DNA of 64,000 nt from Cardinalis cardinalis (taxonomy: Eukaryota; Chordata; Aves; Passeriformes; Cardinalidae). The position numbers were made by a program, and so were the translations under genes. Below the pieces are notes generated by a model. It saw only the letters and a list, made by a program, of their open reading frames with translations, had not been told where the DNA came from and did no database searches. The DNA lies in NCBI GenBank assembly GCA_014549065.1, contig JACDOX010000152.1:758989-822988 (forward strand), read 5' to 3'. Shown piece by piece: positions 1-12,752 of the stretch. How positions within the stretch are numbered: position 1 is the stretch's first letter; each line of letters begins with the position of its first letter.

Positions 1-3000
1 AAGAGGAATGGCCTCACAGCTCTCCACCTTTTGGGAAACAGTCCCAGGCCCCTCTTTTCTCTCTGTGGTTTTTATATCATAGCATGCCAAGGGTTTGGTG
101 CATCTGAAGCACACCCAAACACCCCCAAATCCAACTGATACTGTTGTCTGGTGTTTCCCATGTGTTTAGCTCTATTCCAGACCCCTGGAGGGGACAGAAC
201 AGCTCCTTCCTGGGGCTGGGCATTTAGTGTAGACATCACCTTTGCTCACTTCCTTCACTGAGGGTGATATTCACCCTGAGCAAAAGGCCAGCACATGACC
301 AGTGCACCACTTTAGTCCCACTTAAGCACTATTTTTAGGGTGTAAGTGGGGGAGGAGGCCAGCAGGGAGGGAGCATAGCAAAAGCAGGTGCTGGTCCTAT
401 ATGCAGGGTTAGATTTTCACCCCTGTTGCCCACCAAATTGTAGACTACAATAAACAGGGAAGATATTTGGTTTGCCAAGCAGATCGCACACAGGGATTTT
501 TAGTCCTTGGAGAATAAAATATCTGCTTATTTTCAGATGTATCTATTACTGCTTTTGTTGCAGTAAACAGATTAAATGAGAAAAGGTCAAGATGCAATTT
601 CAATCTGTGTAAGAACATAACAAATACTTTTCTCAGTAATCAGATATAGTAAATACAAGTACTTATTTACTTGTAAATGTTAAAACATTCACAAATTATC
701 CTCTCAACTTCAGCAATATGAACTTAACTATCAGATTTTGGAGAAAATTTGCTTTTCTCCTCTCTGTTATTCTAGAATATGTATACAGTTGTTATTTAAA
801 CACTGTTTTGTTAATGGGAATACATTTTTTCCTGCAAAAGCAGGAAAAAATAGGAATAAGAAAGAGCATGTATTTTGGGTTTGACAAATAAACATTATTT
901 TACATCTCAAAGAATAAGACAGTAGGTGTTTGCAGAATGAAAATCATCCCCCTGCAAGAAAANCCCCTCAAAACACCAAGAAAACTATTTGCAAAAGTAT
1001 CTTGCTGGGTGAATTGTTACATCATTTGAGCAGTTCAGAATGTGTGAGGTAAATTAGCTGTTCTAAATGTACCATGTGCTGGATTTTTCAAGCAGATTTT
1101 TGCATTTATGTTTTCACTAAGTCTTAGCTAATTGTTATGCCTTTCACCTTGAATGCCAATTGTAATAATAATATTACATCTGTAGTCTATTTCTCTGTTC
1201 TTAAATTACAGCAATCAGGAGTACTCACTAGGTAAAATCCTGTATAGTTACTCATAAGAAAATATTGAAATCAGATGAAAAAATAATGTTTAGCTTGCAT
1301 ATTGCCTTAGACAGCCCTGGAGAGCTGCCAGGCAGTCAAGGTATTATTAGAAAAGCTGAGCAAATAGCTTACAGGGGGAAGAGTATGTGAATGTAAAGCC
1401 GTCAGGTACTGTGGAATCACCGGATTTTAGGCTGGAATTTCCTTTTTTAGTTCAGTAAAGCCATTTTAAAGTACAGCACAGTGGTTCAAATGTGTGGGGT
1501 TTGGGTTTGGTGAGTCAATTTAAGAAGAAGTGGTACAGTTTTGCCTTGGGTGTTTTCCAAAGGGGTCAGGGGCTCAGAGGAGGTGAGTAAAGAGTTTTCT
1601 TGGGGAAATGCTCCTCTTGACCTCCAGGACTTCAGGCGGAGGAGAAGATGGAGACCTAATAGACCCTGGGTTTCTTGTTCAGTTCAGACTTGTCAGTTTC
1701 CACACCCCCTAAACTGCCCTAAAACAGGGGTCATCCCATTCAGGAGCACCAAGGAAAGATGTTTCTAACCATTGCTCTGACAGTCCCTGGATTCAGACTG
1801 GAAAAAACACCAAAGGAAACACCATTTATTTCTAAAGCAAATGTGAAATCATTTGGCCCAAGCTAACAGTGACAAGCTAATTAGTGACACCCTGGGCACT
1901 GAGCAAAATAAACCTCAAAAGCTGGTATTATTTTAGTCACATAGATACTTTTTTGAGAGGAAGTAACGTTGGTTCCCACTGCAGAGCATCAGACAGTGCA
2001 AACAGAGTTTACCGGCCAATAGTCCTGACTAGCAAGAGGTTAATATGCAGCCAAGAAAAAAACCTCTTTTCTCTCTTCTGGGGTGGTCTCATACTCAACA
2101 AACTTCTTTTTAGTTAGTGCATTAATGTTCTGTAACAAATGTGATGTCAGGTGCCAGGGAAATAAGATGGAATAGGACCCATGCAAACATTTTCCACTTG
2201 CTCTTTTCTCCTCTTCTGCTCTAGCTTTGCTCTGCAGGATCAGGATAGGGGGTCAGAATGCTTTGCTTGCTTCTTATTATTTAAAAATACTGAGATTCAG
2301 GTGTGCACCATCTCAAAACAAGAGTTTGGCTTTATAAAAGTGCCCATTCAGGACATTATTGTGTTGTGGAAATGCTGCATTGGAAGTAAGGGCAGTGCTT
2401 TGCACTGTCTTTCCAAATACAGTTCTCAGGTCTTGGTTTCTTTTTAGTGCAAGGAATATTCTTGATATATATTAAAAAAAAATACATGCCCTCAATATAT
2501 GAAAAAAAAGAAAGACAGAAGGAGAGAGTAATGGCTTGTTATTGCTTTGCAAGGCAGGCTTTGGTCTATTTTTGTCATAGCTATCTGAGGAGTGTTTACA
2601 TATAGTTTGCCTTTCTGGTATTTTGTGCTTGCACAGACCTGATCTCCACCTATTTTGTGTCAACAGTTGCTGAGATTGGTGTAGAGTGATTAACCATCAC
2701 AAACTGAAACAGCAGCATGTGGAGAAAGGTGCCCTCAGAGACCCTCTCGCACTTGAATCAGACGCTTGCTCCAGGCTGCACCTGGAAACAAACTGCCTGG
2801 TTGAAGGCTCAGCCTGAAATAGTAAAAATGGGGCAAATGTTGCCTTTTTCTTGGTTAAATCAATTTTCTCTTATCAAAAATGAGACACAGCCAGAGGGGC
2901 AGGGTGAGGATGTGCTTTTGAGGGTGTGTGTTTTGCCCTGCCTACCCTGGAATGATTTTGGTGTAAGTGATGCATGGCTGGCTACACCAGCCTTAGCACC

Positions 3001-4500
3001 AGCCAGGATTCTGCCTTTTCTTTGACTTTTCAAAGCTAAAAGAAATGGCAGGAGATGCTGAAAAAACATTGCTTTCACAGTTGTTCAATGAAATCTAGGT
3101 CATGTAACAGTTTCATGGGTTATTTTGTTTCCNTTGCCCAGGCACTATAGTCCTTGTGTCTTTTTTGGCTAGGGATAAAGCTCAATACCAATAGCTGCTT
3201 TTGAATTCAGATTTATTCCAGAGATGTCTTACTTCCCACCTGGGTTATAAAGGTGGTTTGTACCATCTGGGGGCTGATCCCTAAGCTTTGTCTGTCCCCT
3301 GTCTCAGAAATTCTTTTAATCTTCAACATTCCTCTGACTTCCCTGTGTGTGTTTTGTTGGTGTTGTTTTCAGAGGGTGTCTTTTCTTCTGNCCTGAATAT
3401 AATGCTGTCAGTAGTAGGATTACAAGCAAAATGAATCACTTCACTTAATGGGAAATTATGTTTAGATAAAGTAGATTACAAAGTAGGCTATTAGTAGTGG
3501 TTAGAAAACAATGTTTTGAAGTGGGATGTCTTGGGGCACAGAGAGTTTGTTCAGAAGTATGGGGTTGTTTTTCAGGTTGGCCGTGACTCAGAGCTGTATC
3601 TTTTGTGGTTTCTGGGGAGAGAAAAAAAAAGAAAAAAAGAATTCAAACCAGTTTTTCAGGTGCCCACATCACACAAAATACATCAATATGCCTATATTTG
3701 TTGTCTTGATTGTGGTGGGGAAGACACAACCACAGGAATAAAGCTTCCCTCAACACCCCAAACCAGTGTCTTGGGGTATAGACCAGAATGATGTCAAAGC
3801 TTATTTCACGTGCAAAACACTGGCCCCGTATATTTTCTCCTTAGGGGCCCTGAGAGTGTTTTCTCCCAAAGACACTTGTCAGGAGTTTGGGTTTGGCCAC
3901 TCTGGGCTTTGCTTCTCCTTTTCCTGCTAGCTGCAGGAGCTGGTGTGGGATGACTGGGTGTGGAGTTACTCCATACTCCTTCATTGCTTTTGGGGCTGAG
4001 GAGGATGAAGGAATTCATCCAGGAGCATAGACAGGTCCTTTCTCACACCCTTCAGTGAGTAGGAACATGTTTAAACCAGCAGCTAGATGTGGGAGCAGCC
4101 TCTCTCCTTTTGCTCAGGCTGGAGGACAAGGCACAGCTTCCAACTCCCATGCTGTATGTGGGGTGGACAAGGAGGGAACAGGGAAAAGCTGTTTGGACAA
4201 GGCTCACCATCTGATGTATAGAAAAACCTTGGACCTCAAGGAGGACCCCCTGTGTTTAGAACACTTGTATGGCATGAGAAAGCTCAGAGATCATACAGGC
4301 ACTTCTCACATCCACTTCTACATTCCACTAAAACAGAGGTTATGCTGAGTAGATAGAGGACATTAAACTGCTGAAATAGGAAGGAAAGTTCTCAAAGAAA
4401 TAGCCAGTATTTTACTATTAGCTCTCACCCATTCCCAGCTTAATCCCTGCCATCAAATGGGGCCTGGTTTGCTGGTTTGATGTGATCTGCTGAAGAAAAG

Positions 4501-4539
4501 CTGCTGGGTTGCGCTGCTGGGTTGCACTGCTGGTGTGCA
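4501..4539 (+). repeat. 13-bp tandem triplicate in intron
   Basis: Three adjacent 13-base units (4501-4513, 4514-4526, 4527-4539) share the core CTGCTGGGTTGC. The second differs from the first at its last base and the third is more diverged. It is a short minisatellite with no visible function. Confidence 0.8.
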
Positions 4540-5637
4540 CCAGATCAGGACCGAAGTTACAGAGTCCAGAGAAGCTCTCCTGAAGGATCAGATGGGAAGT
4601 TGATGTTCAGACCCTTGTTGGAGCTGTGCAAAAACACCGAACTGGGAGATGTGCATCTCAGCCTGGGCTGCTCTCAAAGCTCTCAGAGAGCCTGCGCACC
4701 CTCTGTTACAAGTGTTTTTGTGGGAGTCAGAATTTTGTCTGCCAGCATGTTGTCTACCCAACCACTTTGTGGGGGCCACTGCTGTTCCAGGCAGGAGTTA
4801 GAGCAGCCTTAGTGCTGCTCTACTACATGAATCCTTGCCATATTCCTTAAAGGCTAATTGTGGCACATGGAGATCAGCNAAGTACAGCTGCGCTGGGATT
4901 TAGGAGCCGGGAAGAGACGGGAGGTCAGCTCTGCTGGCGCTTTGCCATGTAAAGATTTCCCCTTACATCATCTGGCTGCTGAGGGTGAGTTTACATCTGC
5001 TTTGCACCCTGAGGGAATTGTGGTGTCAGGGAATGAGGTTGCTGAGAGTTCTCCCCAGTGCAGCCAAGACCTGCAACACTGTTCTGACTCCCTGGCATCA
5101 TCGGGAAGACGCCTGGATACTGGATCTGGATTTTCACTGGAAATGTTCCACGTTGGCTAAGCTTTTTTAGGAGGAGGAGAAGGAGAGCATACCAGAAAGG
5201 CCAACAGCAGCTCACCTGTGATGTAGAAGAGCGCAGGAGATGTGCAGAGCAGGAAGACATATCTCCAGGAATCCCTTCCCCAGGCACAATTGCTCTTCAC
5301 TCCTCCCCAGCAAGTCCCTTCCATAATTTTCATTCAGAGCTAGCCAAATAAATAGAAATAGGCCTCAGCTCCATCCTGCTGGAGAACAGGCAAAATTTTG
5401 CAAACCGAAATTGTTTGCTGCCCAGCTCTCTCCTAGAAAGACTCCTCAAGAAGCTCTGCAGAGAGATGAAGCTAAGGGAGCTTTTGGGACAAGAGAGAAG
5501 CAGGGCCAGGAGCTTGAGTGTCCCACCTCAGTAGAAAGCCACCAACCATCCCTTCTGTGTCCAGAGGACAGGCCACCACCAGGGTCACTGCTACCCCAAG
5601 GCAATCACCATGTCTGCGTTTTGTCCCATGGCACTGG

Positions 5638-5760
5638 TACTGATAGGACAAGGTGGGGGNGCCTTTAAATCGAAAGGGGGTGGGGTTATTTCAGAAATGA
5701 GGGAGAAATTCTTCCCTGTGAGGGTGTTGAGGCACTGGAACAGTTGCCGAGCTCCCATGC
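5638..5760 (+). mobile_element. CR1 LINE fragment (internal 3' region)
   Basis: The stretch reads TGATAGGACAAGG, then a TTTAAA(T)CGAAAGGGGG-like block, then GAGGGAGAAATTCTTCCCTG, GTGAGGGTGTTGAGGCACTGG and AACAGTTGCC. This is the order of well-known phrases in the 3' part of avian CR1 elements. The copy is truncated at both ends and diverged, and it contains one N at 5660. It lies in the MEIS1 intron in the sense orientation. Confidence 0.8.
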
Positions 5761-8700
5761 TTAAGGGCTCGGGAGAAGGGGAGGTGGCCAAAGGTGGAGC
5801 TGGTGCGTGCTGGGCCAGCCAAAATGTAGGGCATAGCCAGCTCTCTTACAGGGAGCACATACCTGATCTCATCTCTCTGCTTTCTATTTTTGCCCTCGAT
5901 ATGCTCCCTGCATTAGCAGGCTTGGTTTGGATAGAGATTTGATAGCACTCTCCTGTTTGAGAGCAACTTTTCTGAATGCACAACATGAATCCATTGGTGG
6001 GGTCACATAGTAATGCTTGAAGTCAGAAGCTATTTTTAAAACTAAATTGCAGAACCACACATGGCTTTCATTAGTGCTTTACATCAAATTTGTCAGCTAA
6101 TTAGTGGTTTTTCATCACTAGTTTTTGCATAGTATTTTATTTAATTCACTCTCCAATATTGTCTTGCGATGCCCCTCAGNCCTGTATACAGTCCCTGGCG
6201 CTGGTGCTGTGCCAGCAGAGGCGGGAGGAAGAGGAGAGCTTGTAGGAAACTTCTCTGATGCTCCTGATGGATGGGCTCTCTGTCTTTGGAGTATATTCCA
6301 ATATTACGTGTCTGGAGTGGGTGGTGAGCAGCCCTCATACTCTCTTCCCTCCCTGCCTCCATTTAGTGTTGTAAATGATGTATTGCAGTCCTGAACTGTC
6401 TTTGGTGAGGAGGAGGAGGAGGAGAAACCAAGAAAAGTTGCCAAACATGATTTCATAAGGTTTGACTTTAAATTGAACAAAGTTTTTTGAGTGTCTTGGA
6501 TTTGTTTTTTCTTTACAAATAAAGGGAGTACAGAGAGCATGGATTGCTAATGACTGCTAGTTACNGGTCATTAAGCTCACTAACTGACTTCAGGATCAGA
6601 ACTTTCTAATAACGGCAGTAAGCACTCTTTTAACATTTATTTCTCATTTTAGAGATGGGGAGATGTGATTACCATTTGAAAGTCTACAGTTATTTTTTCT
6701 GTTCATAATTACAGAGGCAGCTTGCTATTTTCGAGGCTGTTTTTAAAACATTTGAAAGTATTCGGTGAAATAATTTCCGTGTTGGTATGGGGTTTTTTTT
6801 CTTTTCTTTAACTGACTCTTTTAAAAATCTCTAGAGAACAAACACAGAGAAAAAAAAAATGAAAATATGTTAAAATAAGGAATAAAGCAGTTACTGAAGT
6901 GTAATAATCTTGGTTTATAGCATGCTTTCCATTTAAATTGGTTTTATTAGAGATAAACCTGTTAAGCGTTGAGGAATTAAGTGCTGAATAGAGAATGTTG
7001 TTTTGCTGCTGTATAAATGAAGGATCCCACTATGCAGAAAAGAGTGAAACTGGTTTTGCAAGTGAATTATTTGCCAGTTTGAAGTGCTATGTTTACTTTG
7101 GCATCTGTTGTAAAAATGATGATTTGTTTGTTGTCAAGAGGGATACTGGTTTTCTTCAGAGTGGCATGAGAGATTTTAGCACTGGAGTTTGTAGGTAATG
7201 TGGGCTTTCTCATTCTTCTTACGCCTGGTTTGCTAGAAGGAGCTCAAGGAGAAAATGAGGCAGAGAGATTTTCGGGNATTTCTTGGCTCTGCCAGTGAAA
7301 CACAGACTTCCGGCATGCCGTGCTTTGGGACAATATTGAGAGGGAGCAGCCTGTGACTCCAAGTAGCAGAAGTCAGTAATGGTGTGAAACTCTCCTCATT
7401 TTGGAGGGCTGGGGACGGAGAAAAATTCAATAGACCGCGAAGTCTCAGCATCTCCTTTCAGACAGCTGGTCCTGGAAAATTTCATTCAAAGACTGCAAAT
7501 TGGAAGTCCCCACAATCGCTCGGTCAATTCTTGAGCAAAGGTGACTTTGGAAATTTGTGACAGCAGAGGAAGGTCTTGTTTTATTCACTCAACAGAAGTG
7601 AAATACAAGGGGAAGGGAGAAAGAACAGATCTGTGCAGAAAATGTCACTTGAGCTGTAACCTGAGCCTTAGCGAGCTGTGCCTTTCGGAGGGTTTGGTGA
7701 CCCTCTGAAAATCCTTGCTCTCTGGCTGCTATTATTGTAGCCAATTTCCAACTAAAATAAGTCTTTTGTCATCACTAGCCATGCAGCTTCTTGCTGAGAA
7801 GAAACAAAACTTGTGCATGGCAGCGAGGGCGGCCAAGCTGAAGGTCAGAGTGCAGAGGCAGATTGCTGCATCCCTGGGGCTGGGGCTGGAGCTCACCCAT
7901 GGGACCAGCCATGCACCAACCAGGGAGTCTGCCCGTGACCTCTGCAGACAGACCCCAGGCGAGAAGCCTAAGAGAAAACATCCTAGTAAGCTCCAAATGG
8001 GAGAAAATAGGGTTTCTTCCTCTCCTTTAGGTTTATGCAGGTGTAATTGCTGGGTTTTTCTTGCTTTTTGGGACGTGGCAGAAAGTGCAATCCCATGTGT
8101 CTGAAAAGAACAAGGAAAAGTTAACTTGAAAAAATTAGGAAATACTTCAAACTTCTGTGTTTGCCTAACTGTTCAAACGTTTTCTCCATGCCAGATCCTT
8201 CCCTTTACAAAACAAAACAACAAAAGAAAAAATCCTCTAAAAAAAAAAAAGGAGGAAGGAAAAAAAAAAGGCAGCCCAAGGCATCACTTCGCTGAGTCCA
8301 ACTTGTACACTGAGGGATATTATGTTGTTGTGCCACTATTGATCCAACCCTTTTGAGGAAAACCAAAAAATCCCCTTCCTCATCAGAGCAGAGATACCAT
8401 GACACAGAGCACTGGTGTGGAGAAAAATACTTCATGCAAGCCTTTGAGCCTGATTGCCTCTTTACTCACATGAGTAAGGCTATACATCTGTCTTAAGTTT
8501 TACACTAAATTGTATTTTGATAATACTCCATCTCAGTAGTAGTTAGTATGCAAATACCCTTTTTAGGTCCTCATTTCTCTGAAGTTTTAAAGATTAGAGT
8601 GATTTAGAATTTCTTTCTCTTAAGATAGGTGAATATGAACATTTGGCAAAAGGGGAAGGGAGATTATTCCTGTTAGCTTTTCTGTTCCATTGTTTTTGCT

Positions 8701-8986
8701 GATGTACAAATCAGCCTGGCACTTTGNAAATTCAGAGAGTGATCAAAAGATCCTGACTGTTCTCTCAAAGAAAAAACAGAGTATGAAGAAATTAACCACA
8801 TGCCAGTATATTTCTGCAGCAACAGCTAATTTGCAGTTTTGCTTGCAAGAAGTTCTCAAATGTGATTTATAAAACATTACAGCCTGTATTGTGCTCTCTC
8901 AAGGCAAGCTACGATAATTGTTTTAATCTGATAGGTTCTTACAAATTCTAGGTTTGGGATGCAGGAAGAAACTTGAAAGTGAATAC

Positions 8987-8993
<7 letters not shown>

Positions 8994-9016
<23 letters not shown>
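8994..9016 (+). repeat. Poly-T run (23 nt)
   Basis: An uninterrupted run of T lies in the MEIS1 intron. On the opposite strand it would be a poly-A tail, but no recognisable retrocopy is attached to it. Confidence 0.9.
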
Positions 9017-9017
<1 letters not shown>

Positions 9018-11742
9018 ATGCTCAGTGGTTTGGAGTCTACTATAATGCAAAGTAAAGCGTTGTGTTACAAAGGCAGGGAGGATGGGACAGAAGGTTAAAG
9101 GGCATCCTGGAAACAAACAGCTGGACCAGTTTATTTAAACAGATACAAGGATGGGGAGCTGACCTCCGTTTGACTTCTAGTGGGAGGAGCAAGAATGTCA
9201 TTTTATTACTTTGCCCAGAAGGAAAATGTTCTTGTGTCTGAATTCCCCCCAAAGACATCCAAACACTGAGCTGTTTGGCAGAATTGCTACGTATAGAAAA
9301 TACTTGCACGAATGCGTAGGAAGAAGATAACTGTTAAGTACCTGTGTGTAAAATGTTCTTAAAGCAGATATCCCAAACCATAGCGTGGGGCAAACAGGTG
9401 AGATAATGTTTTACCATAGGCACATCTTGTGGGTAATTATTGGTAAACTCTAGATATTTAGTTTATTCTAGGATATTAGTATATGAACAATACTATATAT
9501 AGTACAGTTTATTATTTTGAGNCACCCCTCCATCTTAAAAGTGCTTGTAGTTTGGAGGAGAAGGAAGAAAAAGTCATGAAGTTGAGGTTGTACATGCCTA
9601 ATGTTGCTCAGCATTTATTTGGGGTAAAAGTTATTTCAGTGGCCAGTCACTCCCGCAGCCACCTCTCTCCTCCTGCCACACTACCAGATCCTAGCAGTGA
9701 GGCAGGAGAAGGATGGAGAAAACACAGCAAGAGCCTTGCCAGACTCACAAAAAGAAATGGCTGAGGCACTAGGGTTTTGTGATGTTGTTTTACTTCGAAG
9801 AGTTACTGTGAAAATTGCTTTCTGCAAATGCAGATTACAGATATTAAACAATTTTCTAATTGGTCATGGAGCTAAGGCAGCTAATGGGGGAAAAAAACCA
9901 GGTTTTTTTAATTGCTTTTTTCACATGGTGTTTGTGCTACACCTGTGCTTATAATGAGAAAGGAAAATTAGTCTAACCTTCTGCTCACATGATTCTAATT
10001 TTCATGGTTTGTACAAGATAATGATAAACTGATTTGCAACACTGTTTGCTGGAGTCGAGAGGGGGTGTTTATTGGAAATGTGTAGAAAAAATTGATCCAA
10101 TNCTGTTGCTGACAAAACATGACCTAGTTCAGGTGTAAGGTTTCCAGACTGGCTCCCGGGTTTGGTGCCTTTGAGCCTGTTTCATCAAGACAGGTTTGAT
10201 AAAGACTCAACATCTTGATTAATTTTTGCAGGAGTTTGGGTAATGGGTGTCAGTGGGGAATGGGAGATAGTAGGAGTCTAAAGTCACTGTGCTGGTCTTT
10301 GATGANGGCAAAAGAAACAGCATGGGGCAGTGGTTTGCTATTCTTCTCCCCTCTAGTGAAGGCAAATGGGTGGGCAGAGCTGATTCCCGTGGAAAGATCC
10401 TGGTGGCTTTATCTCTGTGGTAGGAGAGCTCCTGCTAAGCCACCCCAAGCAAAGGCAATGAAAACAAGCATCAACTATTCCCTTGTGGACTTTCCTATTC
10501 TATTTTACAAGTGTGCTATGATTTAGCCCACACTCACACTTCTTCCTTTACTAGTAAATATTGTGGCATACATATTTTTATTATTCTTTTTCTCTCTCAC
10601 AAAGAGCACAAAGTCTGGTTATGCAGCTTTGCCATGACTAAGTCTCAATGTAGATTTTTTCCAAATGGATTTTAAGTCAACTTTCTGCTGAATGAAACCT
10701 CAAGAGAGATTCTTCAAGTGGTCTTCATTCAGACAGGTTCCCAGCCATGGTTCCCAGCCTCCTGATTTCAGCACCATGAGGAGACCAGGATATCTGTGAT
10801 CTATCCCCTACTTCTGTTTTTCTCCAAATTATTTTGAATATTTCCAAATAAGCATTGCAGGACTAACTGAGGCAAAGAGCTACAAAAACACAAAGAGTGG
10901 GCTGCAGATAGCNATTTTTAAAAATTACTGTACCTCCTTTTTTTTTGTTATTTCCAAAGATCTTATTTTCATTGTTCGGGGTGGGGGGGGTGTTGAATTT
11001 TCAGTTGTCCAGTAATTACAGTTTAACAAGATGTTTGCTGTAAATGGTCAGGCCTAGCTGGAGAAAACAGGATTATAAATTCAATTACTGTAAAGCTATG
11101 ACCTTGCCTTGACCCCCTCAGACTTTGCATAAAGAGAGGGAGGGGGGGAAAAGCCCACCAAGAAACGGCTAGGAGGAATGCATGGCTCTGAAGTCCCCAG
11201 CAGTGTGACTTAGTGGTGATAAAAGTCCAGACGTTCCCTCATTTGATGGGGTTCTGCCATCACAGTTCATTATCTTAATAGTGGGCATTAAAAGGGAATT
11301 AGGTTTGCAAGAGGTAGGGACAGGTTTTGATAAAGAAAAAAATTGGAAAAAGAAGTCAGAGGACATAAGGCAAAAATGACACTAATGAGGGGGGAGGTAG
11401 CAGATGCCCTCATGAGCATCTCGCCGGCTTCACACATTTTTGTTTTTTTGGTGCCCCATTCTGTATTGAGAAGAGCGTTGCTGGCATTGTTTCCTGAAAA
11501 CTCAGCTAATTCCCCCATGAAAAGATGAAATGGAAGTGTCCGACTGTGGTAAAAAGCAGGCAAACATAAATCAGCCTGGAAACCCCAAGGTTGTGCTCTC
11601 AAAGGTCATCCGGGTTAGAGGTTTAGCAGTATTTGCATCCCCATGCAGCCTGATGGAGAGCACCACAGTAAGGCAAGAGGGCTTGGGGATGGGTGGAAGA
11701 CATCCCTTCCCTAACCATTTGCTTTCCTCTTTTTTCTTGCAG

Positions 11743-11882
11743 GTTTATTAATGCTAGAAGAAGAATAGTTCAGCCCATGATAGACCAGTCCAATCGAGCA
11801 GGCAAGTCCCCAGCAGTTACTGTATTCAAGCCACACAGGCAAAAACCATCCTCTAGCCATTCACCAGGAGATCCAGTACCTG
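11743..11882 (+). CDS. MEIS1: MEIS1 exon: end of homeodomain helix 3, with two alternative 3' ends
   Basis: The exon follows TTTTTTCTTGCAG and starts with the last base of a Trp codon. It then encodes FINARRRIVQPMIDQSNRA, the end of the TALE homeodomain recognition helix (Ile50, the DNA-contacting Asn51 and Arg53 of WFINAR) plus the segment after it. MEIS1 is a nuclear DNA-binding cofactor that recognises TGACAG-type sites and pairs with PBX and HOX proteins. The canonical protein joins ...SNRA directly to VSQG, which needs the exon to end at 11801 (last base G). The donor there is GCAAGT, a GC-type site. The frame stays open through a further 27 codons (GKSPAVTVFKPHRQ..., then Ser/Pro-rich) to a GT donor at 11883, also phase 1. 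Retaining the intron would stop translation at TAA 11888-11890. The boundaries are read directly; use of the long form is inferred. Confidence 0.95.
11802..11807 (+). other. MEIS1: Proximal GC-type 5' splice site (GCAAGT)
   Basis: The junction needed to make the canonical MEIS1 sequence is ...GCAG|GCAAGT. It matches the donor consensus AG|GTAAGT except that GC replaces GT. GC-AG introns are a known minor class of U2 introns, usually with strong flanking matches as here, and are often linked to alternative donor choice. Confidence 0.85.
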
Positions 11883-11888
11883 GTAAAT
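11883..11888 (+). other. MEIS1: Distal GT 5' splice site (GTAAAT)
   Basis: This site lies 81 nt downstream of the GC donor in the context CTG|GTAAAT. It keeps phase 1, so splicing to 13014 yields an in-frame 27-residue insertion between the homeodomain and the VSQG segment. Usage is inferred from the intact frame. Confidence 0.6.
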
Positions 11889-12744
11889 AAGTGAGCAATG
11901 AATGCTGGGAGTGACTGACAATTAAAATACAAGCAACTTTCTTTCATTATGACTAATAATTTTGGGAAAAAAAGACATTGAAAATTCAAAAAGGAAAAGT
12001 AAAATGTTCCGTTCCATGACCAGACTTTCTGAACACGATCCAAATTATTCTTGTATTTTTTTAGTCATTGTTTGGAGTTTTCCTTCCCAGCTCTTTCTGC
12101 TCCTGTGACCACTCCCTGGTACATGGCTTGGTGTGGAATTGCTGTAAACTTTATTACCTGTCAAAAGGGCAAAGGGGTCAGAATCACTTGTGGGACTCAG
12201 TAAAGTTCAAAGACATTCAATGAGGTAGAGCTTTATGTGCTTTAATAACCCAAGCCAGCTTACTTCTGAAGCCAGCTTTTAACATACAGTGAAAACCTCC
12301 AGTTCAGGTAGTGGTACTTGTGTAGGGTTGTTTTGTCCCTTGGCTCTTCTTTTGGGATTGCTGAGCATTTGCTGTTTACTTTGGGGGTATTTATTTCTAT
12401 TTTTTTAAATGACTTTACATTTCCACACGTTGGTTCTATTTCGGGTCTTGTCTCATGGCTCTCTGCAGGTATTTACCATCAAGGATTATCATAGCCCAGT
12501 ACTCCCAGTTGGTTTTGTTTTCTGAGTCTCCCTGCCAAACTTTCCAAATCTGTTGTTGTCCAAGATGCCTTTGGGCCACACTTCCTTTTCAAGTACATTT
12601 GATTATTTGTCATTTGACATAAATATCTGGCATGGACGTGTTCAGGTCCTGCCCTTTGAAGGCACAAGGGTGTAATTTAACACACTGAGATTTCAGTGTG
12701 ACTATTGCAGCCATAAAAGCCGGCTCCTATACAGGTTTTTGCAT

Positions 12745-12752
12745 TGACGTCA
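12745..12752 (+). promoter_or_regulatory. Perfect CRE palindrome TGACGTCA in MEIS1 intron
   Basis: The eight bases TGACGTCA are the full consensus for CREB/ATF binding. A TATA-like CATAAAAG lies about 35 bp upstream, and a short GCAGC repeat with one N lies just downstream, about 260 bp before the next exon. A single motif of this size is weak evidence, and function is not shown. Confidence 0.35.

Larger units (their letters stand above)
1..11742 (+). other. MEIS1: MEIS1 intron (3' part), upstream of the last homeodomain exon
   Basis: This stretch is intronic because the exon at 11743 opens in the middle of a tryptophan codon of the homeodomain and is preceded by a good polypyrimidine tract and AG. 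The preceding homeodomain exon, which should end in the VNNW codons, was not found here, so the window starts inside the intron. It is mostly AT-rich unique sequence. It holds a CR1 fragment near 5.7 kb, a 13-bp triplicate at 4.5 kb and a poly-T run near 9.0 kb. No open frame in it resembles a known protein, and many are interrupted by single N bases. Vertebrate MEIS1 introns are known to hold conserved enhancers, but I cannot pick one out without an alignment. Confidence 0.85.

Noticed and set aside
1..11742. Search for the preceding homeodomain exon (…ILQVNNW)
   Set aside because: No matching coding stretch with a donor was found, so it must lie upstream of the window.
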